Assembly (NCBI RefSeq): GCF_004362055.1
Contig: NZ_SNXB01000005.1
Coordinates: 310,001 to 374,000, forward strand
From: Flavobacterium sp. 245
GTDB lineage: Bacteria > Bacteroidota > Bacteroidia > Flavobacteriales > Flavobacteriaceae
Direction: 5' to 3'
Length of the DNA: 64,000 nucleotides
A model generated the notes under the pieces. The model saw nothing but the letters and a program-made list of their open reading frames with translations, was not told the origin of the DNA and did not search any database. The position numbers were made by a program, and so were the translations under genes. Below, in pieces: positions 38,191 to 48,400 of this stretch (positions within the stretch are counted from its first letter, which is position 1; every line of letters begins with the position of its first letter).

Positions 38191-38223
38191 AAAAAAAAGC
38201 GAGACAGGAATGTCTCGCTTTTT
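38191..38223 (-). terminator. Terminator after rpsJ
   Basis: A perfect 13-base-pair stem (38194-38206 with 38211-38223) with a 4-base loop, containing the core GCGAGACA. A run of eight A on the plus strand (38191-38198) gives the T-run on the minus strand. It starts 22 bases after the rpsJ stop and separates the str genes from the rplC operon. Confidence 0.88.
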
Positions 38224-38244
38224 ATATAAAAAAATATAAAAAAA

Positions 38245-38550
38245 TTATACTTTTATCTCTACTTCTACGCCACTTGGCAATTCAAGTTTCATTAAAGCAT
38301 CAATAGTTTTAGATGAAGATGAATAAATATCAATCAATCTCTTGTATGACATTACTTCAAATTGCTCTCTCGCTTTTTTGTTAACGTGCGGAGAACGCAA
38401 CACAGTGAAAAGTTTTTTGTGAGTTGGCAACGGAATTGGACCTGTTACAACTGCTCCAGTAGTTTTTACTGTTTTTACGATCTTTTCAGCAGATTTATCT
38501 ACCAACATGTGATCGTAAGATTTTAGTTTTATTCTGATTTTTTGACTCAT
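38245..38550 (-). CDS. rpsJ: Small ribosomal subunit protein uS10
   Basis: A 101-residue S10: [40 protein letters not shown] and [21 protein letters not shown]10 is also NusE, a partner of NusG in antitermination. It lies 11 bases after fusA and is the last gene of the str unit, being followed by a terminator rather than by rplC. Confidence 0.98.
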
Positions 38551-38561
38551 TTTCTTAAGAA

Positions 38562-40718
38562 TTAAGCGTTACCTTTTGCTTTTTTAATTACAGCTTCTGA
38601 AATATTAGAAGGTGTTTCTGCATAGTGAGAAAACTCCATTGTTGAAGTTGCTCTACCAGAAGACAATGTTCTTAATGTTGTTACATATCCAAACATTTCT
38701 GATAAAGGCACATCAGCTTTAATAGTTTTAGCACCGTTTCTGTCACCCATGTCATTAACCTGACCTCTACGACGGTTGATATCACCTACGATATCTCCCA
38801 TGTTTTCTTCAGGAGTAATAACTTCCATTTTCATGATTGGCTCCAAAATAATCGCACCAGCAGCTTTAGCTACTTCTCTATAACCCATTCTAGCAGCTAA
38901 CTCAAAAGAAAGCGCATCAGAATCGACAGGGTGGAAAGATCCGTCCGTCAAAGTTACTTTCAAACTATCCACTTGATAACCTGCCAATGGACCAGTTTTC
39001 ATAGCTTCACGGAAACCTTTTTCTACAGAAGGGATATATTCCTTAGGAACGTTACCACCTTTTACTGCATTAATAAACTGTAATCCTACAGGAACTTTAC
39101 CATCAACCTCGTCAGCTGGTTCAAGTGTAAATACGATATCACCGAATTTACCACGACCTCCTGATTGTTTCTTGTAAGTTTCTCTGTGCGTAGCAGTTCT
39201 TGTAAACGCTTCTTTATATTCAACTTGAGGCTCACCTTGGTTTACTTCAACTTTAAATTCACGTTTCATACGATCTACTAAGATATCTAAGTGAAGCTCA
39301 CCCATACCAGAGATAATCGTTTGCCCTGAAGCCTCATCTGTTCTAACAGTAAATGTTGGATCTTCTTCAGCTAATTTAGCCAAAGCCATACCCATTTTAT
39401 CAACGTCAGCTTTAGTTTTAGGTTCAATTGCAATACCAATTACCGGTGCAGGGAATTTCATAGACTCAAGAATGATTGGGTGTTTTTCATCACACAATGT
39501 ATCTCCAGTTTTGATATCTTTAAATCCAACAGCAGCTCCAATATCTCCAGCCTCAATAAATTCGATTGGATTTTGTTTGTTAGCGTGCATTTGGTAGATA
39601 CGAGAAATTCTTTCTTTATTTCCTGAACGAGTGTTCAAAACATAAGAACCAGCATCCAAACGACCAGAGTAAGCACGGAAGAAAGCTAAACGACCTACGA
39701 ATGGGTCAGTAGCAATTTTAAATGCTAAAGCAGCGAACGGCTCCTTTACGTCTGGACGACGTAAGATTTTAGTTTGATCTTCTTCTAATAATTCAGCATC
39801 ATCAGGATGAATTCCTTCGATACCTTCCTTATCCATTGGAGAAGGTAAATATTTACAAACCGCATCTAACATGAATTGAACTCCTTTGTTTTTGAAAGAA
39901 GAACCAGCAATCATCGGGATGATAGCCATATCCATAGTAGCAGCTCTTAAAGCGTTGTTGATTTCTTCCTCTGTAATAGAGTTCTCATCTTCCATGAATT
40001 TCTCTAAAAGATTTTCATCGTAGTCAGCAACTGCTTCAATAAGAATAGATCTGTATTCTTTAACCTCCGCAACCATATCAGCAGGAATTTCAACAATATC
40101 AAAAGTTGCCCCTTGAGTTGCATCATGCCAAATGATAGCTTGGTTTTTTACTAAATCTACAACACCTTTGAAATCATTCTCTTCACCAATTGGCAAAGTG
40201 ATCGCAACAGCATTTGATTTTAACATATCACGAACTTGTTGACAAACTGCCAAAAAGTTAGATCCTTGACGGTCCATTTTATTTACGAACCCCATACGTG
40301 GAACTCTATATTGATCAGCAAGTCTCCAGTTAGTCTCTGATTGTGGCTCAACACCATCAACAGCACTAAACAAGAAAACTAATCCATCAAGCACACGTAA
40401 AGAACGGTTTACCTCTACAGTAAAGTCAACGTGTCCAGGAGTATCAATAATATTAAAGTGGTATGGCAAAGACTCAGGCAAAAGCTTACCCTGCTCAGTT
40501 GGAAAATTCCACTCGCAAGTTGTTGCAGCTGAAGTAATTGTAATACCTCTTTCTTGCTCTTGAGCCATCCAGTCCATTGTTGCAGCACCATCGTGTACTT
40601 CACCAATTTTATGTGACTTTCCAGTATAAAAAAGAATACGCTCAGTTGTTGTTGTTTTACCAGCATCAATGTGAGCAGCAATTCCGATATTTCTTGTATA
40701 TTTTAAATCTCTAGCCAT
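38562..40718 (-). CDS. fusA: Elongation factor G
   Basis: A 718-residue translational GTPase. G1 is [15 protein letters not shown], switch II is IDTPGHVDF and G4 is [10 protein letters not shown]. Domains II to V follow, with the domain IV/V segments [14 protein letters not shown] and [20 protein letters not shown]. It drives translocation and, with RRF, recycling. It lies 10 bases after rpsG and 11 before rpsJ. No tuf gene follows, so EF-Tu is encoded elsewhere. Confidence 0.98.
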   Translation of the reverse strand: MARDLKYTRNIGIAAHIDAGKTTTTERILFYTGKSHKIGEVHDGAATMDWMAQEQERGITITSAATTCEWNFPTEQGKLLPESLPYHFNIIDTPGHVDFTVEVNRSLRVLDGLVFLFSAVDGVEPQSETNWRLADQYRVPRMGFVNKMDRQGSNFLAVCQQVRDMLKSNAVAITLPIGEENDFKGVVDLVKNQAIIWHDATQGATFDIVEIPADMVAEVKEYRSILIEAVADYDENLLEKFMEDENSITEEEINNALRAATMDMAIIPMIAGSSFKNKGVQFMLDAVCKYLPSPMDKEGIEGIHPDDAELLEEDQTKILRRPDVKEPFAALAFKIATDPFVGRLAFFRAYSGRLDAGSYVLNTRSGNKERISRIYQMHANKQNPIEFIEAGDIGAAVGFKDIKTGDTLCDEKHPIILESMKFPAPVIGIAIEPKTKADVDKMGMALAKLAEEDPTFTVRTDEASGQTIISGMGELHLDILVDRMKREFKVEVNQGEPQVEYKEAFTRTATHRETYKKQSGGRGKFGDIVFTLEPADEVDGKVPVGLQFINAVKGGNVPKEYIPSVEKGFREAMKTGPLAGYQVDSLKVTLTDGSFHPVDSDALSFELAARMGYREVAKAAGAIILEPIMKMEVITPEENMGDIVGDINRRRGQVNDMGDRNGAKTIKADVPLSEMFGYVTTLRTLSSGRATSTMEFSHYAETPSNISEAVIKKAKGNA

Positions 40719-40728
40719 TTCTTACGAA

Positions 40729-41205
40729 TTAAAATCTAAAGTGAGAGAATGCTTTATTAGCTTCTGCCATTTTGTGAGTATCCATTCTTTTCTTAACCGC
40801 AGCACCTTCTTCTTTAGCAGCAGCTAAACATTCTGACGCTAAACGTTGTGCCATAGATTTTTCATTTCTTCTTCTTGAATAAAGTATTAACCACTTCATT
40901 GCCATAGAAATTTTTCTGTCTGGACGAATTTGCATTGGGATTTGGAATGTCGCTCCACCAACTCTACGGCTACGTACTTCTACGTGAGGCATAACGTTTG
41001 TTAAAGCATCTTTCCAGATCTCTAATGAAGTTTTCTCATCATTTTGCTTTTTAGTTTCAATGATATCAATTGCATCATAAAATACTTTAAAAGCTGTAGA
41101 TTTCTTACCATCCCACATTAGGTTGTTCACAAAACGTGTTACCAATTGGTCGTTAAACCTCGGATCTGGTAAAAGTGGTCTTTTCTTTGCCGCTCTTTTT
41201 CTCAT
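40729..41205 (-). CDS. rpsG: Small ribosomal subunit protein uS7
   Basis: A 158-residue S7: [40 protein letters not shown] and a C-terminal helix near [13 protein letters not shown]. It initiates assembly of the 30S head. It lies 24 bases after rpsL. Confidence 0.98.
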   Translation of the reverse strand: MRKRAAKKRPLLPDPRFNDQLVTRFVNNLMWDGKKSTAFKVFYDAIDIIETKKQNDEKTSLEIWKDALTNVMPHVEVRSRRVGGATFQIPMQIRPDRKISMAMKWLILYSRRRNEKSMAQRLASECLAAAKEEGAAVKKRMDTHKMAEANKAFSHFRF

Positions 41206-41229
41206 GTCTTTTTCTTAAAAGTTTTTAAA

Positions 41230-41613
41230 TTACTTTTTTGCTTCTTTTGGGCGTTTAGCACCGTACTTAGATCTTCTTTGCGTTCTTCCTGCAACACCTG
41301 ACGTGTCAAGCGCTCCACGAACGATATGATATCTAACACCTGGTAAATCTTTTACCCTTCCGCCTCTAACTAATACTATCGAGTGCTCTTGTAGATTGTG
41401 TCCTTCTCCAGGAATGTAAGCATTCACTTCATTACCATTTGTCAAACGTACACGCGCAACTTTACGCATTGCAGAGTTTGGTTTTTTTGGTGTAGTAGTG
41501 TAAACACGCGTACAAACCCCTCTTCTTTGAGGACAAGAATCTAAAGCAACCGATTTACTCTTCTTAGTTATCTGAGTTCTTCCTGTTCTTACTAATTGTT
41601 GAATTGTTGGCAT
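41230..41613 (-). CDS. rpsL: Small ribosomal subunit protein uS12
   Basis: A 127-residue S12: [20 protein letters not shown], the decoding-site loop [20 protein letters not shown] and [20 protein letters not shown]. The lysines commonly altered in streptomycin-resistant mutants are of the wild-type kind in both loops. It is the first gene of the str unit, with a full-consensus promoter about 54 bases upstream. Confidence 0.98.
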
Positions 41614-41666
41614 AATTAATACTAAAAATTATTATGTTTATTAAATTCCCGCTTTTTACGGGGTTG

Positions 41667-41697
41667 CAAATGTATAAAATATTTTTCACTATACAAA
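41667..41697 (-). promoter_or_regulatory. Promoter of the rpsL-rpsG-fusA-rpsJ operon (TTTG-N19-TACATTTG)
   Basis: TTTG at 41697-41694 and TACATTTG at 41674-41667 on the minus strand, 19 bases apart: full consensus. Predicted leader to the rpsL ATG about 48 bases. Confidence 0.75.
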
Positions 41698-41780
41698 CGT
41701 TAATTCATTAATTTTCAACAACATTATTTAGACTTATGATTTTACAAACAAACAATAGATATTTGCAATACTTTTAACTC

Positions 41781-43499
41781 ATGAAAAAACGGCTTTTGAA
41801 ACACTTATTACAAATATTTCTATTTTGCGTTATAAGCATTTCTAGCTATGCTCAAAATTTTCGCCTAACAATTAGCGGAATCAATAAAACTGAAAATCAA
41901 ATTATTGACTCATTAAACTACAACACAAATCATCCAAACATAAAATCATTGTTTGACGAAGTAAAAAACATTTCTGAAAAACTATCAAAAATTGGGTATT
42001 TAGAAAACAACATCCTTAGCACCAACCGAATAAACGACAGCACTTACACCTCAATAATACAGCTGAAAAAACAAACAAAATACATACATATATATATAGG
42101 TATAAATAATTCTTTTTTTAATTCAGAAAAAATCAAAAACGACACCATCATTTTGCCATATAATGAAGTTGAAACTTACTTAAATCAAAAAATAATTGAA
42201 GCAGAAAAACAAGGATTTGCCCTAAGCAAAATCAAACTAGAAAACATCAAAAAAAAGAATTCAACAATTTATGCCGATTTAAATTTTAAATCCGAAAAAA
42301 AAAGAACGATAAATTCAATCATCCTAAATTACACAAATCCTAAAGTGAAAGATTTTTTCCCAAAAGGACACTTAAAACAATTGAATAAAAAATACCTGAA
42401 TAAAACTTTTAACCAAGAAACCACGCAGCAACTTTACGAAGACATAAACAGTTATGAATTTATTTCGCAAACAAAATATCCAGAAATATTATTTACTACT
42501 GATTCAACCAAAATCTATATTTACATAGAAAAAAGAAAAGCAAATACTTTTGACGGATATATTGGTTTTTCAAATGACAAAGATGAAAAAGTAAATATAA
42601 ACGGATATGTTGACATCAACCTCCTAAACACTCTACGAGCAGGAGAACAATTTTCTTTGTATTGGAAAAGCGACGGCAATAAACAAAAGACCTTTAACAC
42701 CAAATTAGAAATCCCATATATTTTCAAATCACCATTAGGCATAAAAGCACAACTTAACATTTTCAAACAAGACAGCACATTTCAAAACACAAAAACCGCC
42801 ATTGATTTAGGCTATTATATAAATTACAACTCCAGAATTTATGCCGGATATCAGGCAACAGAATCAAGCGACATACAAAACACCAATAATTCACAAATCA
42901 GCGATTTTAATAATGCATACTTCACATCAAGTTTTGATTATAAAAAAATAGATAACATAAACAATCTTGTTCCAAAAAAGGCTTTTATAAACTGGATAAT
43001 TGGTTACGGAAAAAGAAACACTAACTCTTCACCAGAAACTGCCGGTTCAAGCGCGCAATTTTACACAAATCTAAATGCCTCATACAATTTTGAAATAAAT
43101 GGCAAAAATTTCATTAACATAAATTCACAAAATTTTTATTTAAACAGCAAGAATTATATTTCCAACGAATTATTTCGTTTTGGAGGCATGAACTCTATAC
43201 GTGGATTTTTAGAAAACAGCCTGCAGTCAAACTTCAATTTTTTAATTTTAACAGAATACAGATACAAGTTTTCAAAAAATATTTACATCCATTCAATTGC
43301 TGATTACGGTATATATCAAGACTTAACATCTACAGTTAATCCAAATCAAACAAAAAAACTGATCGGACTTGGTATTGGTACTGTTTTACAGACACCAAAT
43401 GGACTACTAAAGATAAACCTTACAAATGGAGGTCAAAACATTCAAGAATTACAATTATATAACACTATAGTAAACTTATGTTATAATGTTAAATTTTAG
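41781..43499 (+). CDS. Omp85/TamA-like outer membrane protein
   Basis: A 572-residue exported protein: signal peptide residues 1-24 (ending SSYAQ), an N-terminal region to about 230 with POTRA-like strand and helix alternation (NQIIDSLNYN, TKYIHIYIGINN, EKQGFALSKIKL), then a C-terminal beta-barrel. The segment ELFRFGGMNSIRGFLENSL matches the Omp85 barrel motif that includes the conserved RGF. The protein is unusually rich in Asn, Lys and Ile. At 572 residues it is shorter than BamA and resembles TamA or ShlB-sized members. It is divergent from rpsL with 167 bases between. The cargo is unknown. Confidence 0.75.
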   Translation: MKKRLLKHLLQIFLFCVISISSYAQNFRLTISGINKTENQIIDSLNYNTNHPNIKSLFDEVKNISEKLSKIGYLENNILSTNRINDSTYTSIIQLKKQTKYIHIYIGINNSFFNSEKIKNDTIILPYNEVETYLNQKIIEAEKQGFALSKIKLENIKKKNSTIYADLNFKSEKKRTINSIILNYTNPKVKDFFPKGHLKQLNKKYLNKTFNQETTQQLYEDINSYEFISQTKYPEILFTTDSTKIYIYIEKRKANTFDGYIGFSNDKDEKVNINGYVDINLLNTLRAGEQFSLYWKSDGNKQKTFNTKLEIPYIFKSPLGIKAQLNIFKQDSTFQNTKTAIDLGYYINYNSRIYAGYQATESSDIQNTNNSQISDFNNAYFTSSFDYKKIDNINNLVPKKAFINWIIGYGKRNTNSSPETAGSSAQFYTNLNASYNFEINGKNFININSQNFYLNSKNYISNELFRFGGMNSIRGFLENSLQSNFNFLILTEYRYKFSKNIYIHSIADYGIYQDLTSTVNPNQTKKLIGLGIGTVLQTPNGLLKINLTNGGQNIQELQLYNTIVNLCYNVKF

Positions 43500-43584
43500 C
43501 GGTAACTGAAAAAAGTTTAAACTAATATTAGGATAGTTAACAAATTATTAAGAGTTTTGCGATACTAATTCAAAATATTTAAAA

Positions 43585-46500
43585 ATGAAACTAAAGTTCA
43601 ATGGATTCTTAGTGCTTTTATTAGTACTAGTAGCGCAACTTACATTTGCGCAAGAAAGAGCCGTTTCAGGAACAGTTTCTGATAATGCAGGAATGCCTTT
43701 GCCAGGTGTGAGTGTATTACTTAAGGGAACAAAATCTGGGACGCAAACTGATTTTGATGGTAAATTTACGATCAAAGCATCAACAAGCCAAGTTTTGGTA
43801 TTTAGCTACATTGGGATGAAAACTCAAGAAATAGCTGCGAGTTCATCAGTAATCAATGTAAAATTGGCTGGAGATGCTCAAGAACTTGAAGGAGTTGTAG
43901 TAACAACAGCTTTAGGTATTAAAAGAGAGAAAAAATCTCTAGGATATGCTACACAAAAAATTGATGGTGACGAGGTTAACAAAACACCTTCAACTAACTT
44001 TGTGAACAGTATGTCTGGTAAAGTTGCTGGTCTTCAAATTAAAAACAACAACAACTTAGGAGGTTCTACAAACGTTGTAATTAGAGGTTACAAATCTATT
44101 GGTTTCAACAACCAGGCTTTATTCGTTATCGATGGAGTTCCAGTTGACAACAATGAGGTTTTAGGTAACACATCTTCACAAAAACAAGCAGGTGCTGGTT
44201 ATGACTATGGTAATGCTGCATCTGATATTAACCCTGCAGATATCGAATCTGTGAACGTGTTAAAAGGTGCTGCTGCAACTGCACTTTATGGATCTAGAGC
44301 TGCCAATGGTGCAATCATGATCACAACTAAAAAAGGAAAACAACAAAACGGCCTTGGAGTTTCTTTAAGCTCTAGCGTAAGTATTGGTACTGTAGACAAA
44401 TCTACATTTGCAAAATACCAAACACAATACGGACAAGGTTACTTTCCATCTTTCAGAACTACATTTGATGTTGATGGAAACGGTACTTTAGACAACACTG
44501 TAAGAACAAACCATGACGCTTCATTTGGTCCTGCTTACGATTCTTCTCAAATGGTTTTTGGATGGGATTCATTCGTTCCAGAATCTTCAACTTACAAAAC
44601 TGCACGTCCATGGGAAATTGCAAAACATGGTGCTATTGAATTCTTTGAAAATCCTGTTGTAAACACTAACACAATTGCTGTCAACGGAGGAAATGACAAA
44701 GGAACTTTCAACTTATCTTACACTAATTTAAGTTCTACAGGTTTAATGCCTAACAGTGAGCAAAAGAAAAACTCTTTCTTAGGTAACGCTAGTTATAAAT
44801 TAACAGACAAATTAACTGCTACTTTCTTCACAAACTATGTTGTTACAGACACTAAAGGAAGAAATGGTACAGGATACAACGGTAACATTATTTCTGGATT
44901 CAGACAATGGTGGGGTACTAATGTTGACTTATTGGAGCAAAGAGCTATTTACCAACAAACAGGTAAAAACTACACTTGGAATGCTAACAGCCCAACAAAC
45001 ATCACTCCTGCTTACTGGAACAACCCATATTTCCAAGTTTACGAAAACTACGAAAGTGATACAAGAAACAGATTCTTAGGAAATGCAAGTTTGAACTACA
45101 AAATTACAAGCTGGTTAGATGCTACAGGTAGAGTTTCTGTGGATACTTACTCAGATTTCCAAGAAGAAAGAAGAGCTAACGGTTCTTACGCTGGAGATCC
45201 ATTCGGAATTGCAAGAAGCAATGAAGAATCAGGATACCAAAGACTTAACAGAAACTACTCTGAGTTCAACTACGATTTAATGTTCAACTTCAACACTAAT
45301 TTAAATGAAAATTTAAATTTAAAAGGAGTAGCTGGTATCAACATCAGAAGACAACAAGTTGATCAAATTTTAGCTTCAACTTCAGGAGGACTTTATGTTC
45401 CAAAATTATTTTCTTTGACAAACTCTGTAAATGCAGTTGAAAAACCAGTAGAAGCAATGTCTGACAAAGGAGTAAACGGATACTATGTTAGTGCTTCATT
45501 AGGATACAAAGATTATTTATTCTTAGATGCTACATTAAGAAGAGACGTTTCTTCAACTTTACCAAGCGACAACAATGAGTACTACTACCCATCTGTTTCT
45601 GGAAGTTATGTATTCTCAAACACTTTACAACAAGATTGGTTAACATTAGGAAAAGTAAGATTAGGTTATGCAGAAGTTGGTAACGACGCTCCTTTTGCTA
45701 AAACTATCGATACTTACACAAGTAACTCTCCTTTTGGAACACCATTATATTCTGTTCCTTCAACAAGAAACAATCCTAACTTGAAACCAGAAAGAACAAA
45801 AAGCTGGGAGGCTGGTTTGGAGTTACAAATGGCTCAAAGAAGAATTGGTTTAGATTTATCTGTTTACAAAACAAACACTGTAGATCAAATTGTTGACTTA
45901 CCAGTTTCTGAGGCAACAGGTTATACTAAATTATTCAAAAACGTTGGTAACATCGAAAACAAAGGTATCGAAGCTACTTTAACTTTAGTTCCTGTTAAAA
46001 TAGACAACTTCACTTGGACAATGGTTACTAACTGGGCAAAAAACAAAAACAAAGTTATTGCTTTAGATGAAGGTATTGAAAACTACCAACTTGGTTCTTT
46101 CCAAGGAGGAATTACAATCAACGCTACTGTTGGTCAACCTTATGGAACTATCCAAGGATCTGATTACGTTTACTTAAACGGACAAAGAGTAGTTGATGCA
46201 GGAACAGGAAAATACCAAATTACAGGTACAAATGACAATGTTATTGGAAACTTTACTCCAGACTGGACAGGTGGTATCAACAACATCTTTAACTACAAAA
46301 AATTCTCTTTCAGCTTCTTAATTGATATGCAAAAAGGTGGAGACGTATTCTCTCTAGACAGATGGTACGGAGAAGGTTCTGGATTATACACTAACACGGT
46401 TTACACAAATGATTTAGGAAATCCAGTAAGAAGCACAATCGCTGATGGTGGTGGACATATTCTTCCAGGTGTACTTCCTGATGGAACACCAAACACAATC

Positions 46501-46815
46501 AGAATCGAAGCAAACGATGGAACTGACGGATCATTCGGTTATTTAGGTTCTGCTAATAAAGATTACGTTTACGATGCTTCATACGTTAAACTTCGTGAGC
46601 TTACATTAGGTTACACTTTTGACAAAAAAGTTTTAGGAGGTGCATTCCAAGAGCTTTATTTAGGATTATCTGGATCTAACTTATGGATCATCCATAAAAA
46701 CTTACCAGATGCTGATCCTGAAGCAGGTTTAAGTGCTGGAAATTTACAAGGATACCAATCAGGGGTTCTTCCAACAACAAAAACTTTTGCTGTAAATTTA
46801 AAAGCTAAATTCTAA
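43585..46815 (+). CDS. SusC/RagA-type TonB-linked outer membrane transporter
   Basis: A 1076-residue protein with signal peptide residues 1-22 (ending LTFAQ). A carboxypeptidase-regulatory-like domain spans about 26-100 (SGTVSDNAGMPLPGVSVLLK), followed by a short linker with VVVTTALGIKREKKSLGYAT, then the plug domain about 120-250 (IRGYKSIGFNNQALFVIDGV, ALYGSRAANGAIMITTKKGK). A 22-stranded barrel runs to the terminal FAVNLKAKF. It imports a nutrient across the outer membrane, energised by TonB. The SusD partner follows after 10 bases. No enzyme or regulator that would name the substrate is nearby. Confidence 0.95.
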   Translation: MKLKFNGFLVLLLVLVAQLTFAQERAVSGTVSDNAGMPLPGVSVLLKGTKSGTQTDFDGKFTIKASTSQVLVFSYIGMKTQEIAASSSVINVKLAGDAQELEGVVVTTALGIKREKKSLGYATQKIDGDEVNKTPSTNFVNSMSGKVAGLQIKNNNNLGGSTNVVIRGYKSIGFNNQALFVIDGVPVDNNEVLGNTSSQKQAGAGYDYGNAASDINPADIESVNVLKGAAATALYGSRAANGAIMITTKKGKQQNGLGVSLSSSVSIGTVDKSTFAKYQTQYGQGYFPSFRTTFDVDGNGTLDNTVRTNHDASFGPAYDSSQMVFGWDSFVPESSTYKTARPWEIAKHGAIEFFENPVVNTNTIAVNGGNDKGTFNLSYTNLSSTGLMPNSEQKKNSFLGNASYKLTDKLTATFFTNYVVTDTKGRNGTGYNGNIISGFRQWWGTNVDLLEQRAIYQQTGKNYTWNANSPTNITPAYWNNPYFQVYENYESDTRNRFLGNASLNYKITSWLDATGRVSVDTYSDFQEERRANGSYAGDPFGIARSNEESGYQRLNRNYSEFNYDLMFNFNTNLNENLNLKGVAGINIRRQQVDQILASTSGGLYVPKLFSLTNSVNAVEKPVEAMSDKGVNGYYVSASLGYKDYLFLDATLRRDVSSTLPSDNNEYYYPSVSGSYVFSNTLQQDWLTLGKVRLGYAEVGNDAPFAKTIDTYTSNSPFGTPLYSVPSTRNNPNLKPERTKSWEAGLELQMAQRRIGLDLSVYKTNTVDQIVDLPVSEATGYTKLFKNVGNIENKGIEATLTLVPVKIDNFTWTMVTNWAKNKNKVIALDEGIENYQLGSFQGGITINATVGQPYGTIQGSDYVYLNGQRVVDAGTGKYQITGTNDNVIGNFTPDWTGGINNIFNYKKFSFSFLIDMQKGGDVFSLDRWYGEGSGLYTNTVYTNDLGNPVRSTIADGGGHILPGVLPDGTPNTIRIEANDGTDGSFGYLGSANKDYVYDASYVKLRELTLGYTFDKKVLGGAFQELYLGLSGSNLWIIHKNLPDADPEAGLSAGNLQGYQSGVLPTTKTFAVNLKAKF

Positions 46816-46825
46816 TAAAGAAAAC

Positions 46826-48313
46826 ATGAAAAAATTAATTATATTCATAGGAATATTAACGCTTACATGGGGATGTAACGATGATAGCCTAACCGATTTA
46901 AACGTAGATACCAAAAACCCGAGCTCTGGAGTTCCTTCAGGCGCTTTACTTGGTAATGCTGAAAAGAATCTTTTTGACCAAATGACCAATACTAACGTTA
47001 ACACAAATGTCTTCAGACTTTGGGCTCAACATTGGACAGAAACTACGTATCTTGACGAATCAAACTACGATATCTTGCAAAGAAACGTTCCTGATAGCCA
47101 CTGGCAAATTTTGTACCGTGATGTACTTAAAGATTTAAAAGAGGCTACTAAATTGACAACAGCTGAAGAAACTGTAACTCCTGCTGAATTAAAAGTAAAA
47201 ACAAACAAACTTGCTATCATTGAAGTTTTAAATGTTTACGCTTACACTATTTTAGTTGATACTTTTGGAAACATTCCTTATACTGAGGCATTAGATCCAG
47301 ACGCTCATCCAAGCCCAGCTTATGACGATCCAAAAGTTATTTATGCTGACTTATTCAAAAGATTAGATGCTGCCCTTGCTAAGCTTGATGCTTCTGGAAA
47401 AAGTTTTGGCGCTTCTGATTTCATTTACGAAGGTGATGTTGCAAAATGGAAAAAATTTGCAAATTCATTGAAATTGCGTATGGCAATTACAGTTGCAGAC
47501 GAGCCAACTTTAGCAGCTACTGCTAAAACAGCTGCTGAGCAAGCTGTTGCTGCTGGAATTATTACTTCTACTGCTGATAATGCAACATTACAATACAAAT
47601 CAACTCAGCCAAATACAAACCCTTTATATGAGGATCTTGTAACTAGCGGAAGATACGATTTCGTTGCTGCTTCACCATTAGTAACAAAAATGAATACACT
47701 TAATGACCCAAGAAGACCATACTACTACATTCCAGTTGGAGGTGTATTTATTGGTGCTCCTTATGCTCAAGGTGTAGATTTCGAATCTTATTCTTCAGCT
47801 GGAGATCCTGCTGATGCAGAAGGAGATCACACAGTATTATTAGACCCAACTTTAGAAGGTCTATTACTTGATTACACTGAAATGGAATTTTATTTAGCTG
47901 AAGCTGTAGAAAGAGGTTTTGCTGTTGGTGGTACTGCTGCACAGCATTACAACAATGCAATTACATCTTCAATCATTTACTGGGGTGGAACTAGTGCTGA
48001 AGCAACTGCTTACTTAGCACAGCCAACTGTAGCTTACGCAACAGCAACTGGTACTTGGAAACAAAAAATTGGAGAGCAAGCTTGGATTGGTTTCTACAAC
48101 AGAGGATATGAGGCTTGGACTTCTTGGAGAAGATTAGACTTCCCTGCTTTAACAGCTCCATCTTCGGCAGTTCCTGCTTCTGAAGGTCAAATCCCTAAAA
48201 GATTTACTTACCCTGTTTTAGAGCAAACATTAAACAAAACAAACTATGCTGCTGCTGGTACTGCAGTAGGTGGTGACAAGCTTAAAACAAAACTTTTCTG
48301 GGATAAATTCTAA
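46826..48313 (+). CDS. SusD/RagB-family nutrient-binding lipoprotein
   Basis: A 495-residue lipoprotein with signal peptide ending TWGC, Cys at 17. The fold is alpha-helical with TPR-like segments. It has early FRLWAQHWTETTYLDES, AYTILVDTFGNIPYTEAL and a C-terminal YNRGYEAWTSWRRLDFP that are characteristic of the SusD_2 subgroup. It would cap the SusC barrel at the cell surface and bind substrate. It is co-transcribed with the susC-like gene and closed by a strong terminator. Confidence 0.93.
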   Translation: MKKLIIFIGILTLTWGCNDDSLTDLNVDTKNPSSGVPSGALLGNAEKNLFDQMTNTNVNTNVFRLWAQHWTETTYLDESNYDILQRNVPDSHWQILYRDVLKDLKEATKLTTAEETVTPAELKVKTNKLAIIEVLNVYAYTILVDTFGNIPYTEALDPDAHPSPAYDDPKVIYADLFKRLDAALAKLDASGKSFGASDFIYEGDVAKWKKFANSLKLRMAITVADEPTLAATAKTAAEQAVAAGIITSTADNATLQYKSTQPNTNPLYEDLVTSGRYDFVAASPLVTKMNTLNDPRRPYYYIPVGGVFIGAPYAQGVDFESYSSAGDPADAEGDHTVLLDPTLEGLLLDYTEMEFYLAEAVERGFAVGGTAAQHYNNAITSSIIYWGGTSAEATAYLAQPTVAYATATGTWKQKIGEQAWIGFYNRGYEAWTSWRRLDFPALTAPSSAVPASEGQIPKRFTYPVLEQTLNKTNYAAAGTAVGGDKLKTKLFWDKF

Positions 48314-48337
48314 TTTTAGACCAAAAAACTTAATATT

Positions 48338-48370
48338 AAAACCACTCTGTTCATTCAGAGTGGTTTTTTT
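48338..48370 (+). terminator. Terminator of the SusC/SusD operon
   Basis: A perfect 12-base-pair stem (48338-48349 with 48356-48367, 6-base loop) running into a T-run on the plus strand that starts at 48364. It lies 24 bases after the SusD stop. Confidence 0.9.
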
Positions 48371-48388
48371 TTATATAAACAATATACC

Positions 48389-48396
48389 TATATTTG
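48389..48396 (+). promoter_or_regulatory. Promoter -7 element of rlmB (TATATTTG)
   Basis: TATATTTG ends four bases before the rlmB ATG at 48401, so transcription would start at or next to the start codon. The -33 region is only a T-run. Confidence 0.5.
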
Positions 48397-48400
48397 CATC

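Noticed and set aside
38146..38229. Small plus-strand ORF after the rpsJ terminator
   Set aside because: It runs through the terminator stem and the poly-A run and is Lys-rich only because of them.
43500..43584. Promoter for the SusC/SusD operon
   Set aside because: A TTTTG is present but lacks the TA at the right distance, so I could not support a site.
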